Origin: Hyphomicrobiales bacterium
GTDB lineage: Bacteria > Pseudomonadota > Alphaproteobacteria > Rhizobiales > Rhizobiaceae
Length of the DNA stretch: 64,000 nucleotides
NCBI GenBank assembly: GCA_900469475.1
Contig: UBXG01000010.1
Coordinates: 1-64,000 of the forward strand
Direction: 5' to 3'
Position 1 is the first letter of the stretch; each line of letters opens with the position of its first letter. The notes beneath the pieces were generated by a model. The model was not told the origin of the DNA. It worked only from the letters and a program-made list of their open reading frames with translations, and ran no database searches. The translations under genes and the position numbers were made by a program. Below, in pieces: positions 33,797 through 43,793 of the stretch.

Positions 33797-35047
33797 TTAC
33801 TTCTCCAGCGCCGCAACCACCTCGACATGCGAGGTCCACAGGAACTGGTCGATCGGCGTTACCCGGGTAATGCGGTAGCCGCCCTCGACGAGGATAGCGA
33901 GGTCACGGGCGAGGGTCAGCGGGTTGCAGGAGACGGCGACGATCTTCTTGACCTGCGATCGAGCCAGTTCCTTGCTCTGGAATTCCGCGCCGGCGCGCGG
34001 CGGGTCGAACACGACGGCGTCGTAGACCTTCAGTTCCTGCGTCATCAGCGGTCGGCGAAAGAGATCGCGGCGCTCGACGCTGACGGACTTCAGCCCCTGT
34101 GTCGTGCGCGCTGCTTGGTCCAGTGCCGCGAGCGGCTTTTCCTCGCTTTCCACCGCATGCACGCGGCCGATCCGCGCCAGGCGAAGCGAGAAGGTGCCGC
34201 TGCCGGCGAAGAGATCGGCAATGCGCTTTGCCTTGCCGACATGACCTGCAACCAGCTCGGCCATGGCGTCCTCGGCCTGCTTGGTTGCCTGCGTGAAGGC
34301 ACCAGGCGGCGGTGCGACCTGGACGCCGCCGAAATCGATCATCGGCTTTACCGGTTCGACCAGGATTTCGCCGTTCAGTGAAACACGGGCGATGCCGCGA
34401 AGCGACAGAACCGTTTCGATGGTGCTGCGGCGCTGCTTGTCCGAAAGCGACTTGATGCCATCGACCGCAAGATCGAGGCCGGTCTGCGTTTCCAACACGG
34501 AAATGCGGAAGGCTTCGGCATTGACGGCCATTGCAGCGGCGATCGTCTTGATCGCTGGCAGGCGGGCCATGATGCCGGCCGAGGCGATGGGACATTCCTC
34601 GATGGCGACGATATGGTGGCTTTCGGCTTGATTGAAGCCGATCAGCATATCCTTTTCAGTCTTGCGCGCGGCGAAGACGACCCTGCGCCGCTCGCCTGGA
34701 TGCGCGGCGACGATATCGTCCACTTCGGGCGTCAGGCCCTTGGAGCGAAGCGCGTCGACGACGAGCTGGCGCTTGAAGGCGCGATAGGGCGCATCGGCAT
34801 AATGCTGCAGGGTGCAGCCGCCGCAGGCGCCGTTGACGCCATGCGGGCCGAAGTGCCGACAGTGTGGCTCCTGGCGATCCGGCGAGGCGGACGCGACCGA
34901 CATCAGCGTGCCCTGGCTCTTCACCCGCGCGATGGCGACGTTTTCGCCCGGCAGCGTGAAGGGTACATAGATCGGTCCATCGGCGCCCTGCGCGATGCCG
35001 TCGCCCTGGGCGCCGAGCTTCTGGATGGTGACGGTTTCAGTGCTCAT
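33797..35047 (-). CDS. class I SAM-dependent RNA (uracil-5-)methyltransferase, RumA/TrmA family
   Basis: A 416-residue RNA m5U methyltransferase. An N-terminal TRAM domain (about 1-55: VTIQKLGAQGDGIAQ) precedes a segment with CRHFG...GACGGCTLQHY cysteines that could hold an Fe-S cluster as in RlmD. The C-terminal Rossmann domain has DLFAGSGTFSLRLARIG (SAM motif, about 288-304) and DAVVFDPPRAGAE. The catalytic nucleophile motif VSCNPLTLARD is near residue 368. It targets 23S rRNA or tRNA; which one is not certain. It overlaps tlyA by 4 bp (ATGA), so the two are translationally coupled. Confidence 0.92.
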   Translation of the reverse strand: MSTETVTIQKLGAQGDGIAQGADGPIYVPFTLPGENVAIARVKSQGTLMSVASASPDRQEPHCRHFGPHGVNGACGGCTLQHYADAPYRAFKRQLVVDALRSKGLTPEVDDIVAAHPGERRRVVFAARKTEKDMLIGFNQAESHHIVAIEECPIASAGIMARLPAIKTIAAAMAVNAEAFRISVLETQTGLDLAVDGIKSLSDKQRRSTIETVLSLRGIARVSLNGEILVEPVKPMIDFGGVQVAPPPGAFTQATKQAEDAMAELVAGHVGKAKRIADLFAGSGTFSLRLARIGRVHAVESEEKPLAALDQAARTTQGLKSVSVERRDLFRRPLMTQELKVYDAVVFDPPRAGAEFQSKELARSQVKKIVAVSCNPLTLARDLAILVEGGYRITRVTPIDQFLWTSHVEVVAALEK

Positions 35048-35784
35048 GGCTTGATCCCTGCGAGAAGAAATTCCTGGTTGCCGTCGCCGCCTGTAATCGG
35101 CGAGGCGATGAGGCCGAGGCTTTGCCAGCCCATGTCTTCGGTGAACCAGCGCTCGAGTTCCGACGCCACCGCCGGAGCGGAGGAGGGGTCCTTCAAAAGC
35201 CCGGCCTTGCCGATCGCATCGCGGCCCGCCTCGAATTGCGGTTTCACGAGCAGTGCCGCCCGCGCGCCCGGTTCGGCAAGCGCAAGCGCCGGCGCGAGAG
35301 CCAGCTTGAGCGAAATGAACGAGACATCGGAAACGATGAAGGAGAAGGGCTCGCCTATATCCCCGGCGGTCAGATTGCGCGCATTCAGCCCTTCGATATT
35401 GGTCACGCGCGGATCGGCTTCTACGCGCGGATGCATCTGGTCGTGACCGACGTCGATCGCCGTGACATGGGCAGCGCCTCGCTCAAGCAGCACCTCGGTG
35501 AAACCGCCGGTCGATGCGCCGACATCGAGACAATGCTGTCCGCGCGGATCGAGGTCGAAATGATCAAGCGCCGCCACCAGCTTCAGCGCTGCGCGGGAAA
35601 CATAATCCTGCGCCGGATCGTCGATGCTGATCTGTGCGTCTTCGGTGAAGAGTGCCCCGGGCTTCGTCACGATCTTGCCGTTCACGGTGACCGTGCCGCG
35701 CTGGATCGCATCGCGAGCGCGCGAGCGGCTGGCGAAGAGCGAAAGGGTGACGAGAAGCTGGTCGAGGCGTTGTGGTTCTGACAT
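35044..35784 (-). CDS. tlyA: TlyA family rRNA 2'-O-methyltransferase
   Basis: A 246-residue RNA methyltransferase of the TlyA/hemolysin A family. An N-terminal S4 RNA-binding domain (about 5-65: RLDQLLVTLSLFASRSRARDAI) precedes an FtsJ-like Rossmann domain (about 66-245) with DVGASTGGFTEVLLERGA and FIVSDVSFISLKLALAPAL. In mycobacteria TlyA methylates 16S and 23S rRNA; the short-S4 type here may modify only one. In many Rhizobiaceae this gene directly follows dxs; here dxs lies 4.7 kb upstream on the same strand, separated by plus-strand genes. Confidence 0.93.
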   Translation of the reverse strand: MSEPQRLDQLLVTLSLFASRSRARDAIQRGTVTVNGKIVTKPGALFTEDAQISIDDPAQDYVSRAALKLVAALDHFDLDPRGQHCLDVGASTGGFTEVLLERGAAHVTAIDVGHDQMHPRVEADPRVTNIEGLNARNLTAGDIGEPFSFIVSDVSFISLKLALAPALALAEPGARAALLVKPQFEAGRDAIGKAGLLKDPSSAPAVASELERWFTEDMGWQSLGLIASPITGGDGNQEFLLAGIKP

Positions 35785-35895
35785 GGGCTGTCCATGCCGG
35801 GCAATCGGCTGTGTTGCAAGCCTTTTATACTGATATCGGCGTTGACGCAGGATTGCGACAGGCGATAATCACCGACATCAACGGTGAGGGGCACC

Positions 35896-36903
35896 ATGCG
35901 AACGATCTGTGGCTATGCAGCGCTGATGGCGACGATCGCCGTTCCGGCTATGGCAAATGATACGATGGCCGAGCTGAAGACGGGTGGTCTTGCCTATGTC
36001 CGCACCGGCGATATCAGCATGGATCAGGAAAAACTGTTCATTTCGCAGACCGAAGTGCGCGTCGATTACGTATTCGAAAACACCTCCGACAAGGATGTCG
36101 AAAGCGTCGTCGCCTTCCCGATGCCCGATATCAAGGGTGACATAGACAGCATGGTCGATACGGGAAATGTTGATTCCGACAATTTCCTCGGCTTCACTGT
36201 GACCCAGGATGGTAAAGCCATTACGCCGACCCTGCAGCAGCGCGTATCGGTGGCCGGCGTCGACATGACGGATGAATTGAAGGCTCATGGCGTGCCGCTG
36301 TTGCCGCTCAGCAAGGCGGCCATGGATGCCGTCGCCAAGCTGCCCATAGATCTACTCGAGGACTGGACTGCCCGCGGTTTGATCGCCGACGACGAATACG
36401 ACAATGACGGCCAGGGCATGAAGCATCATCCGACGCCGATGTGGACGCTGCATACCACCTATTGGTGGCGTACGAAATTTCCGGCCAAGGCGAAGATTGC
36501 GGTCGAGCATCGCTACAAGCCAAGTGTCGGCGGCACGGTCGCCATCACCTTCGCCGGCGACGAAGATTACCAGAAGCAGCAGCTCCAGGCCTATCGTGGC
36601 AAATATTGTCTCGACGAGACTTTTCTGAGGACGGCGGTGAAACTTGCCGCGGTGGCCGACAAGGGTGGCCGCGGCTATACGGAGAGCTGGATCTCCTATG
36701 TGCTGACGACCGGAGCTAACTGGTCCGGTCCGATCAAGCATTTCGAGTTGACGGTCGATAAGGGCAGTCCTGAAAACTACATCAGCTTTTGCGGTACGAA
36801 TATAAAGAAGATCGGCGCGACGACATTCCAGATGACGGCGCAGGATTTTTACCCGGAGCACGACCTGGATATCCTGATCCTAGCTGCAGCTGCCGTGAAC
36901 TAG
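35896..36903 (+). CDS. DUF4424 family exported protein
   Basis: A 335-residue protein with a signal peptide (MRTICGYAALMATIAVPAMA). The mature part is strand-rich: NDTMAELKTGGLAYVRTGDI, ISQTEVRVDYVFENTSDKDV, VVAFPMPDIKGD, TTYWWRTKFPAKAKIAVEHRYKPSVGG. It ends FYPEHDLDILILAAAAVN. This order of motifs is that of DUF4424, a periplasmic family of unknown function. Two cysteines (YCLDE, FCGTN) may pair. The start is ATG 35896, five bases after aggggc. It is divergent from tlyA. Confidence 0.87.
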   Translation: MRTICGYAALMATIAVPAMANDTMAELKTGGLAYVRTGDISMDQEKLFISQTEVRVDYVFENTSDKDVESVVAFPMPDIKGDIDSMVDTGNVDSDNFLGFTVTQDGKAITPTLQQRVSVAGVDMTDELKAHGVPLLPLSKAAMDAVAKLPIDLLEDWTARGLIADDEYDNDGQGMKHHPTPMWTLHTTYWWRTKFPAKAKIAVEHRYKPSVGGTVAITFAGDEDYQKQQLQAYRGKYCLDETFLRTAVKLAAVADKGGRGYTESWISYVLTTGANWSGPIKHFELTVDKGSPENYISFCGTNIKKIGATTFQMTAQDFYPEHDLDILILAAAAVN

Positions 36904-37127
36904 CAGCGCACTCACTGTCTCTCAAATTAAATAAATTTAAAGCCGAAGCCTCTATTGATGCCCGTGATTGCGGCGATCCGTTTCAAGATCGCCGCCTGCC
37001 ATGAAGGCTTCGCGCGTCAGCGTCCCAATCATGCCCCCTCCCTGAATTCTTCGAGCATAGCCGCGCCTCTTCCTCGCGCGGTCCTTAAACATGCTCGCCA
37101 GGACCTGCGCTCCGGAGGCGCCCGCTT

Positions 37128-39071
37128 ATGTCCGCGAAAAAGCTCTCTTTGAATGGCAAGCTTGCCATCACATTTACGGCCCTGATTGCCATTTTCGCCT
37201 GCGTTTCCGCATTCGTCTATTCCAAGCAAGAGGTTTCCGCCGGTGCTGCCGTCGAGCAGGAAAGGTCGCAGCAGCTCGTCAGCCTGATCGATGATTCGCT
37301 GCAGGCCATGCTGGAACAGGCCGTCAATCTGCGGGGCTTTCTGCTTCTGCGCAGCAACAGCACCTATGACGATATCTTCAACAATCGCGAGCGGATGCTG
37401 AAGAGTATCGCTGCTGCAAAGCAGTCGGCTGCCGATTCGCCGGATCTGCTGCAGGCGATCGACAACATGCAGAAGGCGGCCGATCTCTATTTCCACCAGC
37501 TTGCGGAGCCGCAGGCCAAGGCGCGTAAGGAAACCGAGATGCCGCTCGACCAGATCGTCAAGATCGGTCAGAACGAAACCAAGGGCCAGCTTGACGGCTT
37601 TCGCGATGCCGCCGCCAAGATCAAGCAGGCTGCCCGCGCCAAGGCAAGCAGTCTCGCAGCCATGCAGGACGATGCCAACGGCGATCTGCGCTTGACCCTC
37701 ATCATCGGCGGCGTCTTCGCCTCGCTTGCCGCCGCTGTACTTGCCTGGCTGCTTTCGCGCATTATTGTCCGTCCAATCGTCGGCATGACGGCGGCCATGG
37801 GCCGTCTGGCAAACGGCGAGCATGACGTTGAAGTCCCGGCTGTTGGCCGCGGCGATGAAATCGGCCGCATGGCGGATGCCGTCCTCGTCTTCAAGCAGGC
37901 TGGCATCGAGAAGCTGCGTCTTGCCGGCGAGACCGAGCGTATGCGTGGCGACGCCGAACGTCAGCGCCTGATGAACGACGAGCAGAAGGCGCGTGAAGAG
38001 GGCGAAATCCGTTTCGCCATGGAAGCGCTCGCCAGCGGCCTCGCGGCTCTGTCGTCGGGAAATGTCGCAACCCGTCTTAATGATAGCCTCGCGCCGCAGT
38101 TCGACAGCGTCCGCGCCGATTTCAACAATGCGGTCGAAAAGCTCGAAGCGGCCTTGCGGTCCGTTGGCCAAAATGCCTCCGCCATCAATGCCGGTGCTGA
38201 CGAAATCCGTTCGGCCGCCGACGATCTGGCGCACCGCACCGAGCAGCAGGCCGCCGCCGTCGAGGAGACTGCCGCAGCACTGGAAGAGGTCACGATCACG
38301 GTTCGCGACTCCGCCAAGCGCGCCGAGGATGTCGGCCATCTTGTCGAACGCGCCCGCCTCGGCGCGGAACGATCGGGCGAAGTGGTTCGCAAAGCCGTTT
38401 CGGCCATGCAGCAGATCGAAAAATCCTCGGGCGAGATCAGCAACATCATCAGCGTCATCGACGACATCGCGTTCCAGACCAATCTTCTGGCGCTGAATGC
38501 CGGCGTCGAGGCCGCCCGTGCCGGGGATGCAGGCAAGGGCTTTGCGGTCGTTGCCCAGGAAGTACGCGAGCTTGCGCAGCGCTCGGCCAATGCCGCCAAG
38601 GAAATCAAGTCGCTGATCACGACGTCGAGCGATCAGGTCAATACCGGTGTGTCGCTGGTCGGCGAGACCGGCAAGGCGCTGGAACTGATCGTATCCGAGG
38701 TGCAGGAGATCAACCGCCATGTCGGCGCAATCGTGACTGCGACCCGCGAACAGTCGACTGGCTTGCAGGAGATCAACACCGCCGTCAACAACATGGATCA
38801 AGGCACGCAGAAGAATGCCGCCATGGTTGAGGAGCAGACGGCGGCCAGCCATGCGCTCGCCCGCGAAGCTGCAGCACTCAACGAGCTGCTTCAGCAGTTC
38901 CGTCTCGGCAATACCGCCAAGGCTGCACCCGCCAGGCCCATTGCTGCGACGGTGCGTTCTAAACCCGCAGCCTCTCCGGCTCGCGCCCTGGGTCGCACCA
39001 TTGCCCAGGCTTTTGCCGGAAAGACAAGTGCTAACGCTGCCGCCGCACGGGATGATTGGGAAGAATTCTGA
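37128..39071 (+). CDS. methyl-accepting chemotaxis protein with CheR-binding tail
   Basis: A 647-residue chemoreceptor. A basic N-terminus and membrane helix ([20 protein letters not shown], about 12-31) are followed by a helical periplasmic domain of about 155 residues (CHASE3-like or four-helix-bundle type: [19 protein letters not shown]). A second helix ([20 protein letters not shown], about 190-209), HAMP domain and signalling domain follow, with the tip [20 protein letters not shown] intact. The last residues DDWEEF fit the xWxxF pentapeptide that tethers CheR/CheB. An Ala/Pro-rich flexible linker joins it to the receptor, as in high-abundance receptors. Ligand unknown. Confidence 0.94.
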   Translation: MSAKKLSLNGKLAITFTALIAIFACVSAFVYSKQEVSAGAAVEQERSQQLVSLIDDSLQAMLEQAVNLRGFLLLRSNSTYDDIFNNRERMLKSIAAAKQSAADSPDLLQAIDNMQKAADLYFHQLAEPQAKARKETEMPLDQIVKIGQNETKGQLDGFRDAAAKIKQAARAKASSLAAMQDDANGDLRLTLIIGGVFASLAAAVLAWLLSRIIVRPIVGMTAAMGRLANGEHDVEVPAVGRGDEIGRMADAVLVFKQAGIEKLRLAGETERMRGDAERQRLMNDEQKAREEGEIRFAMEALASGLAALSSGNVATRLNDSLAPQFDSVRADFNNAVEKLEAALRSVGQNASAINAGADEIRSAADDLAHRTEQQAAAVEETAAALEEVTITVRDSAKRAEDVGHLVERARLGAERSGEVVRKAVSAMQQIEKSSGEISNIISVIDDIAFQTNLLALNAGVEAARAGDAGKGFAVVAQEVRELAQRSANAAKEIKSLITTSSDQVNTGVSLVGETGKALELIVSEVQEINRHVGAIVTATREQSTGLQEINTAVNNMDQGTQKNAAMVEEQTAASHALAREAAALNELLQQFRLGNTAKAAPARPIAATVRSKPAASPARALGRTIAQAFAGKTSANAAAARDDWEEF

Positions 39072-39396
39072 TCGCTCCACGGCGGCTTCGTGGCGCCCCC
39101 CGGAGGCTTTCACGGCGAATTACCCTCGTAGACCTATCGGCGGCCCGTCCCTTTGCGGCGGGCCGCTTTTTTCACAGCTTTCAGAAGAGCATCATTTTCG
39201 GCGACCTGTCCGACTTTGCGACAGCGCGCTGTCGCTAGAGCGCTCTTTTCTTGAGGAAAAGGCTCCTGGCTATCGTCTGCTTCTCGGCGGACCATCCTTT
39301 GGTCAAGATTTATTAAATATTTGATCGGCGGCAGGGTTGCCGTGGGCGGCGAACCTCCTTGTTATAGAACGCATGGTGATGCTGAGGGAGATCTGA
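39072..39396. other. intergenic region between MCP and GGDEF genes
   Basis: About 325 bp holding the MCP terminator (39139-39174) and the promoter of the GAF-GGDEF gene. No further gene or strong operator is visible. Confidence 0.5.
39139..39174 (+). terminator. rho-independent terminator of the second MCP
   Basis: The stem gcggcccgtc/ggcgggccgc around a short loop is followed by tttttt, about 70 bp after the stop codon. Confidence 0.88.
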
Positions 39397-40434
39397 ATGG
39401 GACAGCTCGTCCGAGTTCCGGCCAATGAGACACAGAGACTTTTGGCCGTGCGCTCCCTGAATGGAGTTCATAGCAGTCCGACGCCGGAGCTTGCGACCCT
39501 CGCCGAATTGGCAAGAGGCGTGTTCGAGACACCCTATGCGGCAATCAACATTATCGACGAGGACTGGCAACGCATAGCAGGCCAGGCGGGGCTGAAGATC
39601 GCCGAATGTTCGCGCGATATGTCGATCTGCACGCGGGTGGTTTTCGATGACGAACTGCTGGTCCTTCCGGACCTTATGGAAGAACCGGAGCTGAAGGCTG
39701 CCCCCTTTGTTCTCGATGATCCCTATTTCCGCTTTTATGCAGGCGCTCCAGTGCGACTGGAGAACGGTTTGCCGGTAGGAGCCTTCTGTATCCTCGATCA
39801 GAGGCCGAGGCAGTTTTCCTCGAGTGAGGAGCAAAGTCTGAGGCGCTTTGCCCAGATCGCAAGCGCGCTTCTGCGCCTGCAGAAAACGAACTTGCTGATG
39901 GGAATAGCCGAGAATGATCTGCGCGCGGCGGCTATGACCGATCCGCTGACCCGTTTCTTCAATCGGTCGGCGCTGGAATCTATCGTTGACGGTGCATTGA
40001 GCACTGCCATCACGAAAGGCGGCAATTTCGGCGTCCTCTATCTCGACATGGACGGCTTCAAATCGATCAACGATCGCTTCGGTCACAATGTCGGCGACGA
40101 AGTTCTGTGCGAGGCATCGCTGCGTATCCGTTCGGTCCTCCGCGCGGACGACATCGTCGTGCGCATGGGCGGCGACGAGTTTGCGATATTCGTCCCGGAT
40201 TCGCCTGACAAGCATGCGCTTGTGTCCCTGTCCGAGCGGCTGCTCGCCGCTTTCAGAACGCCCTTCGCAGTCGATGGAGTATCCGTTTTTGCGAGGCTCA
40301 GCATCGGCGCGGCCCTCGCGCCGCATGATGGCGCAACGCGCGTGACGCTGCTGAAGAATGTTGATTCTGCCCTCTATCGGGCGAAGGCAGAAGGTCGAGA
40401 CCGCGTAGCGGTCTTCAATGCACTCAATGCCTGA
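39397..40434 (+). CDS. GAF-GGDEF diguanylate cyclase
   Basis: A 345-residue cytoplasmic enzyme that makes cyclic di-GMP from two GTP. The GAF sensor (about 30-165) contains TPYAAINIIDEDWQRIAG, RFYAGAPVRLENGLPVGAFC. A short helix links it to the GGDEF domain (about 180-345): MTDPLTRFFNRSALE, LYLDMDGFKSINDRFGHNVGDEVL, and an intact active site MGGDEFAIF near residue 257. The inhibitory I-site RADD lies five residues before GGDEF, so product inhibition is likely. It has no EAL domain or membrane segment. The signal bound by GAF is unknown. It is located between the MCP and dxs, convergent with dxs. Confidence 0.93.
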   Translation: MGQLVRVPANETQRLLAVRSLNGVHSSPTPELATLAELARGVFETPYAAINIIDEDWQRIAGQAGLKIAECSRDMSICTRVVFDDELLVLPDLMEEPELKAAPFVLDDPYFRFYAGAPVRLENGLPVGAFCILDQRPRQFSSSEEQSLRRFAQIASALLRLQKTNLLMGIAENDLRAAAMTDPLTRFFNRSALESIVDGALSTAITKGGNFGVLYLDMDGFKSINDRFGHNVGDEVLCEASLRIRSVLRADDIVVRMGGDEFAIFVPDSPDKHALVSLSERLLAAFRTPFAVDGVSVFARLSIGAALAPHDGATRVTLLKNVDSALYRAKAEGRDRVAVFNALNA

Positions 40435-40489
40435 TATGCGAAGATACTTGGGATCAGGCAGGCTTAGGCGCGCTGTCTAATTTCGCGTC

Positions 40490-42406
40490 TTATCCCGCTG
40501 CTCCAACGATGCGGCCGCGGCCGAGCGCACGGAATACCGTTTGCACGATGCCGGCACGATCGAGGCCTGCCATGGCATTCATGGCCTCGGGCTTGGCCTG
40601 TTCCATCCAGATATCGGGCATGACCAGCGAGCGGATTTTCAGGCCGCTGTCGAGCAGACCTTCATTGGCAAGGAACTGCATGACCTGACTGCCGAAACCG
40701 CCGACCGAGCCTTCCTCGATGGTGATCAGGATCTCGTGATGGGCGGTAAGCTGGCGGATGAGATCGTGGTCGAGCGGCTTGGCGAAGCGTGCGTCCGCAA
40801 CCGTCGTCGAAAGCCCGGCAGCGTCCAGATCTTCGGCGGCGGCAAGGCTATCGGCCAGGCGCGTACCGAAGGAGAGCAGGGCGACCTTCGTGCCCTGCTT
40901 GATGACGCGACCCTTGCCGATTTCGAGAATCTGACCGCGCTCCGGCAGATCGACGCCGACGCCTTCACCGCGTGGATAGCGGAAGGAAATGGGGCCGAGA
41001 TCATAGGCGGCGGCTGTGCGCACCATATGCTTAAGTTCCGCCTCATCGGCCGCGGCCATGACGACGAAACCGGGCAGGGTGGCCAGGAAAGCGGTGTCGA
41101 ACGAGCCGGCATGCGTGGGGCCATCGGCGCCGACGAAGCCGGCGCGGTCGATCGGGAAGCGCACCGGCAGGCCCTGAATAGCCACATCATGCACCACCTG
41201 GTCATAGGCGCGTTGCAGGAAGGTGGAGTAAAGGGCGGCAAAGGGCTTGTAACCTTCGGCGGCGAGGCCGGCAGCGAAGGTCACGGCATGCTGCTCGGCG
41301 ATACCGACGTCGAAACAGCGCTTCGGAAAGAATTCCTGCAGCTTGTCGAGGCCGGTGCCGTTCGGCATGGCAGCGGTAATGCCGACGATCTTGTCATCGA
41401 GGGTCGCCTCCTGCACCAAAGCGTCCGCAAAGACGCTTGTGTAGCTTGGCGCATTCGGCTTCACTTTCGTCTGTGCACCCGTGATGACGTCGAACTTGTT
41501 GACGCCATGATATTTGTCTGCGGCCGCCTCGGCGGGTGCATAGCCCTTGCCCTTCTGCGTCACGACATGGATCAGCACCGGGCCCTGTGCATTGTCGCGC
41601 ACATTGCGCAGCACCGGAAGCAGATGCTCGAAGGAATGGCCGTCGATCGGGCCGATATGGTAGAAGCCCATTTCCTCGAACATGGTGCCACCGGTCACAT
41701 AGCCCCGTGCGTGCTCGACCGCCCGGGTGATGGCGCGGTCAACCTTCTTGCCGAGATAGGCGGTCAGTTTCTTTCCAAAGTCCCGGAAGCCCATATAGGT
41801 GCGGCCGGAGGCGAGGCGCGCGAGATAGGCGCTCATCGCTCCCGTCGGCGGGGCAATCGACATGTCGTTGTCGTTGAGGATGACGATCAGCCGCGCATCG
41901 AGCGCGCCGGCATTGTTCAGAGCTTCATAGGCCATGCCGGCCGACATCGCGCCGTCGCCGATGACGGCGATCACGCGGCGGTCGGTATTATCGAGCTCGG
42001 CGGCAACCGCCATGCCCAGACCGGCCGAAATGGATGTCGAGGAATGCGCGGCGCCGAAGGGATCATATTCGCTCTCGGCCCGTCGCGTGAAGCCGGAAAG
42101 ACCGCCTTCCTGGCGCAGCGTGCGAATGCGGTCGCGGCGCCCGGTCAGGATCTTGTGCGGATAACACTGGTGCCCGACATCGAAGATGAGGCGGTCGTTC
42201 GGCGTATTGAAGACGCTGTGGATTGCAATGGTCAGCTCGACCACGCCGAGGCCGGCGCCAAGATGTCCGCCGGTGCGCGATACCGCATCGATCATCTCAT
42301 CGCGGACTTCGCGGGCGAGCTGCGGCAATTCCCGGTCCTCCAGCTTTCGCAGGTCGGAAGGATATTGGACCCGGTCCAGCAGCGGCGTCTGTGGCATTTG
42401 TGTCAA
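40490..42406 (-). CDS. dxs: 1-deoxy-D-xylulose-5-phosphate synthase
   Basis: A thiamine diphosphate enzyme joining pyruvate and glyceraldehyde 3-phosphate, the first step of the MEP isoprenoid pathway. The length is 638 residues, normal for the family. Marks include [34 protein letters not shown], the ThDP motif [19 protein letters not shown]...ILNDNDMSI (about 152-183), the PP/Pyr domain [16 protein letters not shown], and the C-terminal transketolase domain. The start is TTG 42406, corresponding to the usual MTQ.P N-terminus; ATG 42397 would drop three residues. It is separated from xseB by a pirin gene on the same strand. Confidence 0.97.
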   Translation of the reverse strand: MTQMPQTPLLDRVQYPSDLRKLEDRELPQLAREVRDEMIDAVSRTGGHLGAGLGVVELTIAIHSVFNTPNDRLIFDVGHQCYPHKILTGRRDRIRTLRQEGGLSGFTRRAESEYDPFGAAHSSTSISAGLGMAVAAELDNTDRRVIAVIGDGAMSAGMAYEALNNAGALDARLIVILNDNDMSIAPPTGAMSAYLARLASGRTYMGFRDFGKKLTAYLGKKVDRAITRAVEHARGYVTGGTMFEEMGFYHIGPIDGHSFEHLLPVLRNVRDNAQGPVLIHVVTQKGKGYAPAEAAADKYHGVNKFDVITGAQTKVKPNAPSYTSVFADALVQEATLDDKIVGITAAMPNGTGLDKLQEFFPKRCFDVGIAEQHAVTFAAGLAAEGYKPFAALYSTFLQRAYDQVVHDVAIQGLPVRFPIDRAGFVGADGPTHAGSFDTAFLATLPGFVVMAAADEAELKHMVRTAAAYDLGPISFRYPRGEGVGVDLPERGQILEIGKGRVIKQGTKVALLSFGTRLADSLAAAEDLDAAGLSTTVADARFAKPLDHDLIRQLTAHHEILITIEEGSVGGFGSQVMQFLANEGLLDSGLKIRSLVMPDIWMEQAKPEAMNAMAGLDRAGIVQTVFRALGRGRIVGAAG

Positions 42407-42531
42407 GGCTGAAGCCTCTTTCTTGCTATTCTTGGGCGGTTGTCCGCCTTTACGTCAAAACAGATTGCGACAAAAGGCGCCGAATTCAAGGTACTCCCGA
42501 ACAAGAAACATGTGGGAATGTTATGAACCCG

Positions 42532-43455
42532 TTAGCCCTCCGGCAGGGGAATGAACTCTTCCTCGTCGCCCGGCACGATATCGAAGTGGCCTGTACGCCA
42601 TTCTTCCTTGGCCTTTTCGATACGCTCCTTTGAGGACGAGACGAAATTCCACCAGATATAGCGCTTCGAATTGAGCGCTGCACCGCCAAAAAGCATGAGA
42701 TGACAGCCTTTTTCGGCGGCCTCCAGCGTTATCGCATCGCCGGGTCGGAAGACGAGGAGCTGATCCTGTTCGAAACGGTCGCCGGCGACGACAAGCGAAC
42801 CGGAGAGAATATAGACGGCACGCTCCTCATGCGCTGCCCCAAAAGGAAACGTCGTGTTCGGCTGGAGCTGAAGATCGACATAGAGCGTATCGGTGAATGA
42901 TTTCACCGGCGATTTCAGGCCTTCGAAATCGCCGATGACAACGCGCCCGCTCACGCCGCCATCGGCGATCGTTGGTAAGTCATCCTTTTCCGTATGGGCG
43001 AAGGAGGGATCGATCTCCTCCTTGTCGTCGGGCAGCGCCAGCCACGTCTGCAAGCCGGACATGGAAAACGGATGGTCGCGCAGGTTCTCCGGCGTGCGCT
43101 CGGAATGCACGATGCCGCGCCCGGCCGTCATCAGGTTGATGTCGCCGGGGCGGATCACCTTGGCGGTGCCGAGGCTATCCATATGGCGGATTTCGCCGTC
43201 GAACAGATAGGTGACGGTGGAAAGGCCGATATGCGGATGCGGGCGCACGTCGAGCGCCTGACCCGGCCGTAAAATGGCGGGCCCCATGCGATCGAAGAAA
43301 ATGAACGGCCCCACCAGCCGCCGCCGGCTGCTCGGAAGTGCGCGCCGCACAGAGAAGCCGCCGAGGTCGCTGGTGCGCGGTATAATCAGATTTTCGATCG
43401 CGTCGCAGGCGAAGGCATCACCGGCCTGCGGATCGTTGCCTGGGAAGAAGGACAT
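42532..43455 (-). CDS. pirin family protein
   Basis: A 307-residue bicupin. The N-terminal cupin carries the metal-binding pattern DVRPHPHIGLSTVTYLFDG (about 69-87, the pirin signature) and GRGIVHSERTPE. The C-terminal domain (about 175-290) holds EERAVYILSGSLVVAG. Pirins are Fe-binding; some are quercetin dioxygenases or transcription co-regulators, others have no known activity. It lies between xseB and dxs on the same strand, perhaps in the same transcript. Confidence 0.92.
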   Translation of the reverse strand: MSFFPGNDPQAGDAFACDAIENLIIPRTSDLGGFSVRRALPSSRRRLVGPFIFFDRMGPAILRPGQALDVRPHPHIGLSTVTYLFDGEIRHMDSLGTAKVIRPGDINLMTAGRGIVHSERTPENLRDHPFSMSGLQTWLALPDDKEEIDPSFAHTEKDDLPTIADGGVSGRVVIGDFEGLKSPVKSFTDTLYVDLQLQPNTTFPFGAAHEERAVYILSGSLVVAGDRFEQDQLLVFRPGDAITLEAAEKGCHLMLFGGAALNSKRYIWWNFVSSSKERIEKAKEEWRTGHFDIVPGDEEEFIPLPEG

Positions 43456-43539
43456 AACGGCTCTCCTTTCGGTCGGAACGCAACCTACCGGGCCAACCTA
43501 CCGGCAATGTCACCCAAACTCAAATTTTCCTGTCGGGTC

Positions 43540-43791
43540 TCAGGCGCCATCAAGAGCTTCCGTGCCCTGCGGCTTGCCGGCGCGGTCGAGCCTGATCTTC
43601 TCGATGCGGTTTTCCGCGGCCGAAAGCAGCGCCTCGCAATGCTTCTTCAGCGCTTCGCCGCGCTCATAGATCGAAATGGATTCATCGAGCGCCACGTCGC
43701 CGCGCTCAAGCCGTGCAACGATGCTTTCAAGCTCCGCCACGGCCTTCTCGAAGGAATAGCCCGAAACATCTGCCTTGGCGTTCTCGCTCAT
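43540..43791 (-). CDS. xseB: exodeoxyribonuclease VII small subunit
   Basis: An 83-residue small subunit that binds XseA to form exonuclease VII, which degrades single-stranded DNA. The typical sequence is [20 protein letters not shown] followed by [20 protein letters not shown], with a C-terminal [12 protein letters not shown] 43791 is preferred, with gagagg seven bases upstream; a TTG two codons earlier also fits. It starts 2 bp after the hdac stop and belongs to the same unit. Confidence 0.95.
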   Translation of the reverse strand: MSENAKADVSGYSFEKAVAELESIVARLERGDVALDESISIYERGEALKKHCEALLSAAENRIEKIRLDRAGKPQGTEALDGA

Positions 43792-43793
43792 CG

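Noticed and set aside
36924..36940. TTAA pair after the DUF4424 gene
   Set aside because: The spacer is six bases and the tract is simply A/T-rich.
40541..42412. Plus-strand open frame of about 620 codons opposite dxs
   Set aside because: Shadow of dxs; no start context and no domain.
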